NCBI GenBank assembly: GCA_003952965.2
Contig: CM025849.1
Coordinates: forward strand, 4,129,103 to 4,193,102
Reading direction: 5' to 3'
Source: Morella rubra
Lineage: Eukaryota > Streptophyta > Magnoliopsida > Fagales > Myricaceae
DNA: 64,000 nucleotides
Below, in pieces: positions 55,371 through 64,000 of the stretch. The first letter of the stretch is position 1, and each line of letters opens with the position of its first letter. The notes under the pieces were generated by a model, which worked only from the letters and a program-made list of their open reading frames with translations, ran no database searches and had not been told where the DNA came from. Made by a program: the position numbers and the translations under genes.

Positions 55371-57214
55371 ATGCGAGTGTGTGAGGTAATGGAAAGGAAA
55401 AGAGACGAGGGCATAAGGAAAGGGCCATGGAAGACAGAGGAAGATGAAGTGCTGTTAAACCATGTGAAGAAGTATGGGCCCAGAGACTGGAGCTCCATTC
55501 GATCCAAAGGCCTCTTGCAGAGAACCGGAAAGTCGTGCCGCCTACGTTGGGTCAATAAGCTTAGACCCAACTTGAAGAAGTAAGCCCCACCCACCATCAG
55601 TGCGCCTGTCTCTCTCTGGATGCCTATATGTTTGAATTTATGCGTTCGTTTATCTGCATGCATTGGTACTTGAATCGAAATTCCCCTCCACCGGTTATAG
55701 TATATATGCACAACTTTGTCTGTGATAAGGTACCTACCAAAGTATCCAGCATCTATTTAACTGCAGGCCCACGATGTACTGGTGTTTGCTGAATTCGTCG
55801 ATCAGGTTTTTCTCTCCAGTTGTTGTCAACTCTATGTTTCGTACCATGTATAAATCTGTGTAAACCGACACATTGAGAGGAATGTGCAACAATGTGTGTC
55901 ATCGTGCACCCCGTGTATCCATATCTCCCATGAATATATTTATATTTTATGACAATGTTGATCATCCACGTCTCTTCAATAGTTTCAGTATCCCTCGTGT
56001 GATCTATAACCAAGATAGTTGAGATGGCTGTTCTCTAATTTGTGTTTGCCTGGTGTGTGTCTCTCCTTTAGTGGGTGCAAATTCTCTCTAGAGGAAGAGA
56101 GGGTGGTGATAGAATTGCAGGCACAGTTCGGGAACAAATGGGCAAAAATCGCGACGTATCTGCCTGGAAGAACCGATAATGATGTGAAGAACTTTTGGAG
56201 TAGCAGGCAGAAAAGGCTAACAAGGATTCTGCCTACTTCATCACCACCGTCCAAATCTCAGAAGAACAAAAAGGAGGTCCAGCCTTACCATGGTTGTTCT
56301 CAAGGGTCTAATAGTTGTCCTGCTTTCGAGGTAAATGAATAGGACTGCTATTCTCTTGTTTTTTTTTTTTTGGAGTCATATGTATTTTATTGTACAACGT
56401 TTATATAAAAATCAATAATGTTTTTGGAATTTCTAGACGAAATATTACTTGCAGTTGTTTCAAATGTTATGTTTGTAGTTTCTTTTTCTATTTTTTCAAA
56501 TCCCAATCTCTTGTCATTTTGCACTGTTGCACTCTTAAGAAACTTTGTATTACTCTTCTGGAAGCGTTTAAGTGATGTCTAAAAGAATGGAGGGACAATC
56601 AAGGGTGAGTCCAAACTTCTGTTTACAGCTTTCATTGGCGTATAATTCTTTCTTACTCTGCTTAGGTTCCAAAGTTCAGTTCTTCATCGGAGGGAGAATC
56701 ATCATCGAGGGCTCAATCATGCTCATCATCCTGCATGGAGAACTTAGAAATGATCAGAATGGTGCCATTACCAGAACTTGTTAACCCAAAGTTGCTTAAT
56801 TTCGATACGAACATTATTCATCATGAGCTGTCCCTGGCTGAGAAGAACCCATGCTCAGAGTCCCAAGAACAAATATTCCCTTTTTCTCAGATCCCAGATC
56901 CCCAACCGGACCTGATATTCTCACCAGAAAGTCAGGAACTGTTGGCTAGACTTGAAGATCACAATATTTTTGACATGTTCGGACAGCTGGATTCTTCTGA
57001 ACTCGGAGATGCAGCTCAAGTACTTCCTATTGGACCTCAATTATTTGAACCCGTAGAGAGTTGTCCCTCGTACGAGTATCACACAGGGGGAGATTGCAGA
57101 AATGGCGTTGAGGAGAAAATTGACAGCACCATTACCCCGGACAGCTTCTTTGATGACTTCCCAACAGACGTATTCGATCATATCGAGCCACCTCCAAGCC
57201 CTTCCGACCGCTAA
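55371..57214 (+). CDS. DUO1: DUO1-type R2R3-MYB transcription factor, three exons (338 aa)
   Basis: Exons 55371-55579, 56072-56330 and 56666-57214 join in frame (1017 bases with stop). R2 (residues 17-69) reads KGPWKTEEDEVLLNHVKKYG, RDWSSIRSKGLLQRTGKSC and RLRWVNKLRPNLK, with all three Trp. R3 begins NGCKFSLEEERVVIELQ, with Phe for the first Trp and the extra residue (Lys73) typical of the DUO1 clade, then NKWAKIATYLPGRTDNDVKN and FWSSRQKRL. The acidic tail ends SFFDDFPTDVFDHIEPPPSP, also like DUO1. In Arabidopsis, DUO1 drives generative cell division and sperm gene expression in pollen. Met7 (55389) is an alternative start. It probably carries a miR159-like site in R2. Confidence 0.93.
55488..55508 (+). 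promoter_or_regulatory. probable miR159 target site in DUO1 R2 coding sequence
   Basis: The 21 bases here encode WSSIRSK (residues 40-46) and pair with miR159 (known sequence UUUGGAUUGAAGGGAGCUCUA) with one mismatch and two G:U pairs by my count. DUO1 (MYB125) in Arabidopsis is a known or predicted miR159 target. Cleavage would have to be shown experimentally. Confidence 0.65.
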
Positions 57215-57686
57215 TTTGTCAGTGCAGTTGTTGGAAATTCTAGATTGCCGGAGGCTGTACTTCTGTACCATGGAAAAAAAATCCTAGTAGCAGCTATTAT
57301 TTTGTATTTATCTCTGTGGACTATATGTGATGGCAATTTGCCTTTCTAGTCTATTTGTCTGTTCATCAAGCCAGCAGCATCCCTTTGATAAACTTCTTTC
57401 GTGTTTGGTTTGCATCAATGCCCGGGTATTGCAAGTTCGAAAAAATTCGTTTAATTTTTTTTTTTCGCACCATATAAGATGAAAAGTTGAACCATCATCT
57501 CTTGGCCAATTGGGCTTGGCAGCGCCAATGTTTTGGTCTTGAAGATCCTGTTTTGTTGCCACCTTATATTCTGTACTGTGAGTCTTCTTTCTAATATTAT
57601 CAGAAGTATTTCCCAGCAAAAACAAAAGAGACATAAAAGAGTCACAGTAGCATTCTTTCAAGGTCATTTATTTTGAAGTGCTCATC

Positions 57687-57713
57687 TCTTCTTCTTCTTC
57701 TTCTTCTTCTTCT
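57687..57713. repeat. CTT microsatellite
   Basis: Nine perfect or near-perfect CTT units. Confidence 0.85.
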
Positions 57714-57924
57714 TTTTTTGCCCTTTATTTTTAAATTCGCATTATCACGTGTTTAATGTAAGTTTCTGAAGAAGGAGAAGACTCGGAACAGAGAGAAAAC
57801 GAGAGAGCTAGAGTGTGGGAATTTTCTGGACTGTTTCATTGAATGAAGGACTCGTTACATATCATTTACAAAAAGAATCAAAAGAATAATCAGCATGAGA
57901 AATAATAACAACTAATGACTAATC

Positions 57925-58080
57925 CTGTTGAGCTCAGTGATCGAGCCATATGCTCTACAACAAAGGTGAAAGCATCCTGGTGAGGTTAGTGCTTGAGCCA
58001 TGTGCTCTACAGCAAAGGTGGAAGCATACCGTTGAGCTTTGTCCTCTGAAGCAGAGGTGAATTTCAGAAGCATCATGTTG
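57925..58080. repeat. imperfect 54-bp tandem repeat
   Basis: Two and a half units with the core GCTCTACARCAAAGGTGRAAGC. No known function. Confidence 0.65.
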
Positions 58081-58293
58081 CAATATTTAAGGCAAAAGTC
58101 ACACTTCACGGCCGAAAATTTGGACTACCTACTGTATTATTCTCCAGTGTCAGTATTTTTTGTTTTTTTTTTTCTGGGAAGTGTCAGAAAAGAATTAGGT
58201 TTTCTTTAGCCCAAGTGCTATAGCGGATAGATTTTGGAAAGCTAGCTTGCCTCTCGTTCTCCGGGGCCAAGAAGGCAAAGATTAGTTTCAACG

Positions 58294-61200
58294 ATGGAGA
58301 ACAGTATGAGCAGGGATGAAGAGGATCTTAACCGTCGCCTCTTACAAGAGTCATTAATAGAATATGGAGCTGAATATGAAGAAGCTAAAGACCTTGCATC
58401 AAGATTTTGGATCGAATCGAAGAAGCTATGGCACATTGTGGGTCCATCCATCTTCAGCCGCTTGGTAGACTTCTCTTTGAATGTCATAACTCAAGCCTTT
58501 GCTGGCCACCTTGGCGACGTTGAACTCGCTGCCACTTCCATCGCCCTCAATGTCATTCTGGGCTTCAGTTTTGGCATCCTGGTAATTCACTTCTGTGTCT
58601 CTATGGTGGCTTACTGGTCTCTATATGGGTCCAAAATTCATACTGTGTTTGTGATTTATAGTTAGGGATGGCGAGCGCATTGGAGACACTGTGCGGTCAG
58701 GCTTTTGGGGCGAAGAGGTACCATATGTTGGGAATATACCTGCAAAGGTCAGGGATCGTGCTCCTCCTCTGTTGCATTTTGCTCTCGCCCATTTACGTTT
58801 TCGCTGGTCGGCTTGTGAGACTCCTAGGACTGCCCGATGAAGTGGTGGAGCAAGTAGAGGTGGTGGCTCTGTGGCTCCTACCCCTACACTTCGGCTTTGC
58901 GCTTCTGTTCCCAGTGCAGCGGTTCTTGCAGTCCCAGCTCAAGACCTTTGTGCTTGTTTGGGTTTCCTTGGCGGCTTTACTGGTTAATTTGTTGACTAGT
59001 TGGCTCTTAGTCTATGTTTTGGATTTTGGCCTTGTTGGTGCGGTTGCTGCTTTGAACATCTCGTGGTGGGTTTTGATTGTCGGATTTTATGGGTATGCTA
59101 TGCTCGGTGGATGTCCTCAAACTTGGACCGGATTCTCGGTGCAAGCTTTTTCGGGACTCTGGGAGTTCACCAAGCTCTCTGCTGCTTCAGGAGCCATGCT
59201 CTGGTAACTCTCTCTTTCTCCAATGCCATTTTCGTTGAACAGATCATACTTGTGCACAAAATCTTGTTTCCTCGTCACGTTCGGGACAGAATTTCCTCTC
59301 TTTGCCGGTAAAATCAGAAGTAGTTTATTCTTCCTGAGGATGCTTCGGATTATCTGTCTTTTGCTGGTTATGTGTACAGCTTGGAGTGCTGGTATTACAC
59401 AATACTGATGTTGATGACTGGGAAATTAAACGATGCCACTATCGCTGTGGATGCTTTGTCAATCTGGTATGAGATTTGTCTGCGCGTCCACCCACCAACC
59501 ACCCCCCCCAATGTTCTTCTCTGTTGGTTCCATTTTCCTTATAATTCTCTTGATCTTTGCAGCCTGACCGTATCTGGGTGGGGGTTCATGATCGCTTTGG
59601 CTTTCTTTGCTGGTACCGGGTACCATTTCTAACCCCTTTCTCAGTTTATTAGAAATTCTATGTTCAGAATCCTTTCGTTGTTCGTAAATTGTTTATAACG
59701 GATCGATCCCCAAAAAATAATTACGTCTTGACAGTAACATGTGATATTGATGTTGACAAAAGTATATATATAGTCAAAGATTTGTGAAGATTTTTTGAGG
59801 TATGAATAGTGCTGGTTGGTAGAGGTGGAGATTAGTATATTTCAACTTTTTTTTTTTCTGAATATTTTCGATAGGTTTTCATTGCATTAAAAACCATAGT
59901 ATAAAATAAACAATAAGAACAGTTATGGATCTAAGCAGATCCAAGATTAGCAAGATTCAAAAAGAGTTGAAAGATCACCCGATTAGTTTATTTCACTCAC
60001 TTTTATGCATGTCTCTGTTTTAATGCTTTGTATTCATTTGATCACTCCAAGTCCATCTGGATGCAATTGTCAAAATTGCCTATACTTCAGTCATAGAACT
60101 CCCATGTGGAACTCACGTTTAACGGATACCTCACCCAACCTTCCTGGACAAGCCTTGTTGGTGAGGAACCCACGAAGATCTCAACTCAAAGGTAATCAAG
60201 CTTAGCGCGTAGTAGGTTATGGCGGGTCTAATAAGAACCTTTTTCTTTGGCTATACATACTGCCTTGTTACTGTTAAAAACATATTGAGATTTAGACAAA
60301 CGAAAATTTCCAAAAATAATCCACACGGGTATCTAATAGTTAAGCGCACTTGCTGCGTTTGATTCGTAAAATTTTATGCTTCCAAAATTTTAATATAATA
60401 AAATAATTATAATATAATCTCTTTCTCTCTCCATCAAATCATTACTTTTTACTATATTAAATAAAAAAATCAACTCTCTCTTCACTTTTTCACCAAATCC
60501 AATATCCTAAAATTTTAACCTTTTCTAAAATTTTAACACTCAAACACACCCTTAGAATTATGTGAATAAGGTGCAAGGTCTGAAGTTCGATTCTTTTTAA
60601 GATCAGATTGATGACTTAAGTGGGGGGTCGTAGACTATGAGCAACTTCACTAGTTTTATCGAAACATAAGTTGATAAGGTGGTATTCTACATCTTAATAA
60701 GATTTTAGGTATTTGGGTCTGTTTTTGGTTTGCAGTTTTTTTTTTTTTTTTTTGAGTACTTTGTTGGTTTGTTTGGTTTTTCCGCCATATTCGATTATAA
60801 TATATTTTTTATATTAAATATAAAAAATCAACTCTCTCTTCACTTTTTCACCAAATTCAATATCCTAAAATTTTAACCTTCTCAAAATTTTAACACTCAA
60901 ACACACCCTTAGAATTATGTGAATAAGGTGCAAGGTCTGGAGTTCGATTCTTTTTAAGATCAGATTGATGACTTAAGTGGGGGGTCGTAGACTATGAGCA
61001 ACTTCACTAGTTTTATCGAAACATAAGTTGATAAGGTGGTATTCTACATCTTAATAAGATTTTAGGTATTTGGGTCTGTTTTTGGTTTGCAGTTTTTTTT
61101 TTTTTTTTGAGTACTTTGTTGGTTTGTTTGGTTTTTCCGCCATAAGTGAATTTTTTAAATAAAATTTAGAATTACAGTGCTCTCTGTGAAAATAAAATAA

Positions 61201-62562
61201 AATTGGTACATAACTTTGTATTAGGTGTGCAAACTCCCGAGCACACAATCTTGCCCGATAGACCACTTCCTCCCTCCGGAGGGATGCATTCCCGAGTTGT
61301 TTGGGCTTCGCTGTCATTTTCCATGGGTCTATGAGGGCTTTGATCCCCCCTTAGCTGTTGCTTTTTTTTTTTAACTCTGTTTTATTTATATCAGTTCGTT
61401 ATGTTGATTAAAAAAAAAAAAAAATGAGCTTATCCTGTCCTACAAGATTTCTCTTCCTACCTTAAGAAAAATGGCGAAAAGCTGCTACTTTGCTACTCAT
61501 TCTTAAAACATCAAGTGCAATTGTATTACATAAGTTTAGTTTTTTGCCATGAATTTATTCACAGAGTGCGGGTGGCCAATGAACTGGGAGCTGGTAATGG
61601 TAAAGCAGCAAAATTTGCAACTATAGTGTCCGTGTCGCAGTCCGCTTCCATTGGACTCTTTCTGTGCATAATAATCTTGATAGTCCACGACAAGGTAGCT
61701 TATATATTCACATCCAGCACTGATGTAGTGCAAGCAGTAGATAAGATGTCATACCTCTTAGGGGTCGCAATTCTGCTCAACAGTATTCAACCAGTTTTAT
61801 CAGGTGAGTGTTTACTCTCGAGCTCTCAATCCCCTCCTCAATGCTTCAAACTAAGAGATTGTCTGATCCTCGGCGGTTTCCATTAAAAAGAACTGCGAAC
61901 AGTGAAAGCTACTTTCTTGACTTTGACAGGGGTAGCTGTTGGATCTGGATGGCAAGCATCGGTTGCATATATAAATCTTGGCTGCTACTACATTTCCGGA
62001 CTTCCTCTTGGGATAGTTATGGGTTGGGTCTTCAACTTGGGCGTTATGGTATGTTTGGCTTCCCCCATACGACTGTTTCCATTGCTTGCTGAACTTATTA
62101 ACACAGTTTGCAGGCAACCTTGGCTGTGCCTCTCACCCAGAGCGAATTGAAAACACAAAGAAACAGAGCATAGACTATAGTGCTCTGTCAAGTAGTTCTA
62201 CGGGAACGGGAAGGGCTTTGACCGCTTGAGCATCTAAGAATTAAAATTCCTGCCACATAGTTTTTCACAAACTTATGTTATGCAAATTGGTGCACCAGGG
62301 GATCTGGGGTGGCATGATCTTAGGTGGGACAGCCGTTCAGACAGTCGTATTGGCCGTCATCACAATTCGAACTGACTGGGAGAAACAGGTAGGCCTAAAC
62401 ATATTTTCTTTATCAGCATGTACCTCCTGTATAGAAGATGGTGTAAAGCTCATCAAGCAGTACTTGGATTTGCAGGCTGAAAAAGCCAGTGAGCGTGTAG
62501 CTAAGTGGTCAAACCCTCAACCTGATGATCAACTAGAGCTTCAAGATAAACCAAATTGCTGA
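58294..62562 (+). CDS. MATE efflux transporter, DETOXIFICATION family, eight exons (502 aa)
   Basis: Exons 58294-58581, 58662-59203, 59380-59466, 59563-59619, 61565-61803, 61930-62048, 62299-62388 and 62476-62562 sum to 1509 bases (502 codons plus stop) with every junction in frame. The protein has the two MATE halves of about six membrane segments each: [65 protein letters not shown], then [49 protein letters not shown] and [15 protein letters not shown]. This resembles Arabidopsis DTX21-29-clade proteins. It would exchange protons or Na+ for organic cations, flavonoids or other metabolites at the plasma or vacuolar membrane; the substrate is unknown. The ATG at 58294 is the only plausible start. 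Intron 4 (59620-61564) is enlarged by repeats. Confidence 0.93.
60320..60789 (+). mobile_element. tRNA-derived SINE interrupted by a MITE, in MATE intron 4
   Basis: A box-A-like TAATAGTTAAGCGCACTTGC lies at 60333-60352 and a box-B-like AGTTCGATTC at 60582-60591. If the intervening 60353-60553 is removed, the two boxes lie about 45 bases apart, normal for a tRNA promoter. The removed part is flanked by inverted ends (TGCGTTTGATTCGTAAAATT and TAACACTCAAACACACCC in reverse), so it is a MITE. The SINE body continues to about 60789 with a T-run (60736-60752). Plus strand relative to the SINE promoter. The inference is structural and no family name is claimed. Confidence 0.55.
60453..61145. repeat. 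tandem duplication of the MITE end and SINE body (358-bp unit)
   Basis: Positions 60453-60788 are repeated at 60811-61145 with an offset of 358 bases and few differences. Shared stretches include CAACTCTCTCTTCACTTTTT, AGGTGCAAGGTCTG and GGTATTCTACATCTTAATAA. The second unit lacks the SINE box A and the left MITE end, so it is a duplicate and not an independent insertion. Confidence 0.85.
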
Positions 62563-64000
62563 TGGGTTATGGTGCGTTTTGTGTCGTAAACCTTGATATC
62601 GATGAGAAACATCAATTTTTTGCTGTAAACGGAACTGAACTGCTAACCTCTAGTTATTTAAGTGGGGAACCAAGGATTACAGTTTAGGAGATCACTTGAA
62701 CAAAATTTAGGAAAAACCTCGTTAACTCTCACAGTGAACGGAGAATAAAGCATAGAGGTTTTAGCCTAGTCTATCTCAAGTAAGCGTGTACGTCGATAGA
62801 ACATTACATATACCTTTATAGATAAGTCAAGACCAATATGCACATTCAAGCTTGTATCAACCACTTTCCTCTAGTGGAAACCGACATCGCCATGTGCAGT
62901 GAGTGTGTTGTGCCCCGATACTCGGTCAATTTGTGGTTGTTTTGTGTTCTTGCTCTTGAAGTTGGTTTGTGGTTGTCTTACTACCCTTGTGGTGTTCTTA
63001 GATCCAGCTCTTGTAGCCAGATTAGTTTCCAAATATTCGGATTTGGCTTATTGTAGGGCCTTTAGGTTTGTTTAAATTGATACGCAACTTCAACAATAAG
63101 CCACTACATTGATTAAATATTCAGCAAGTGATCAACAATATCTCAACCACTTCAACAATGAGCCACTATATTGACCGAGTATTCAGCAAGAGGTCAATAA
63201 TATCTCAACCACCCAAGATTTTATTTTTGAATAAAATACTTAATAAAAAAAATATTAATCTTAAAAAACCAAGTGTAGTATGTGGGCGACTTTAAGCCTC
63301 AAAATTTGATACACTTTTTTTATTTTCCTGAACTATACACTTGCTAACAATTGATACTCCATTCTTTATTTCATCATAATTTCTGGCGAGCCTATCCTTC
63401 AAGTTCAAATTTTGATTTTATACGTACTCCCACATATCGGAACTACATTTCCCTCGGGGAGGAAAGAGGAATTGTCCAAGATCCAAGATGTTTTCTCTAT
63501 ATCACCTATGAGAGTCCTGATCCATCCCCAACTGCATTGCCCCCAGTGCAGAGTTTTTTGTAAGCAAGCAGCCGTAATAGTTCATCAACACAGTGAGGGG
63601 TGGTCCTGATCCACCGTTCTTTTATCTCCATGAAGTTCAGAAAACAATCAACTAGAAACGCCATTGTAAGAAAGCTGTAGACTGCTATTGTAACGAAGCT
63701 GCGTACTCCTATGCATTAGATCCTATTCTTTAGTATCAACAGCGCTAGAAACAGAGTAAGTCCCTCAATAACCATGACATGCACACAGGATGTTGCGCGC
63801 ACTGGGACAAGGAATTTGGAACATATGAACATCAGAGCGATTTGCGATTGGACTGATTTTTTTGTAAAATCCGTAATTTCCCTCCCCTTTTGGTAATACC
63901 CTAATTTTTTTTGTTCTTCCAATTAACCTCTAAATTTTAGCTCGTTTCCTTCCTACCTAAAGAGGGAACCTGCCGGACAAGGGGCAACTGAAATTCCTAA
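62563..64000. other. MATE 3' UTR and downstream DNA, no further gene seen
   Basis: About 63105-63210 contains a short direct repeat (AACAATRAGCCACTAYATTGA and TATTCAGCAAG, two units). The small frames at 62838-63056, 63351-63609 and 63716-63922 have no recognisable domains and are not called. Confidence 0.4.

Larger units (their letters stand above)
57215..58293. other. intergenic region between DUO1 and the MATE gene
   Basis: Contains the DUO1 3' UTR, a CTT microsatellite (57687-57713), and an imperfect tandem repeat of about 54 bp with two and a half units (about 57925-58080; GAGCCATRTGCTCTACARCAAAGGT core). No gene is supported; the minus-strand frame at 57308-57667 has no recognisable domain. 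Confidence 0.45.

Noticed and set aside
60582..60591. Box-B sequence as a tRNA gene
   Set aside because: No cloverleaf can be formed; it belongs to a SINE body and recurs in the tandem copy.

Overview
The window is nuclear DNA of a flowering plant. The spliced genes have canonical GT/AG introns, the proteins belong to plant families (DUF247/UPF0481, DUO1-type R2R3-MYB, DETOXIFICATION-type MATE, SWIM zinc-finger), and the mobile elements are plant Ty3/gypsy, CACTA, Mutator-like, MITE and SINE types. The proteins look eudicot; I cannot name the species from sequence alone. All assignments rest on reading the sequence by eye, without database searches.

Left part (about 1-44,300) is a repeat-rich cluster built around DUF247 genes on the minus strand. 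Two copies are essentially complete (A, 6209-7603; D, 40746-42155) and two are broken (B, 24125-25503, one frameshift; C, about 35.9-36.57 kb, C-terminal part only). A block of about 7 kb (3' half of a gypsy element, its LTR, a DUF247 gene and its upstream region) occurs twice, at about 2025-8975 and 36570-43645. The second copy starts abruptly inside DUF247 copy C. The DUF247 upstream module is also present at several places with no gene attached.

Two DNA transposons sit inside copies of that upstream module, and empty paralogous sites are visible in the same window. One is a CACTA element of about 8 kb (14518-22501). It carries dense GATCGAT-type subterminal motifs, a decayed accessory ORF, and a nested 3.7-kb LTR whose 3' part is repeated in inverted orientation. 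The other is a 3.6-kb Mutator-like element (26699-30299) with a 36-bp TIR and a perfect 9-bp target duplication. It carries pieces of two unrelated host genes, a GRF-type zinc-finger gene and an L-type lectin receptor kinase, so it is a double-capture Pack-MULE.

Right part (about 45,000-62,600) is ordinary gene space, all on the plus strand: a 94-aa two-exon membrane protein; a five-exon SWIM zinc-finger protein (1013 aa) with an apparently transposase-derived core; a three-exon DUO1 male-germline MYB (338 aa) with a miR159-like site in its R2 repeat; and an eight-exon MATE transporter (502 aa) whose fourth intron holds a SINE split by a MITE and partly tandemly duplicated. Exon lengths of all four models sum to whole codons. 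I see no functional link between these four genes beyond adjacency. No rRNA, tRNA or CRISPR was found.
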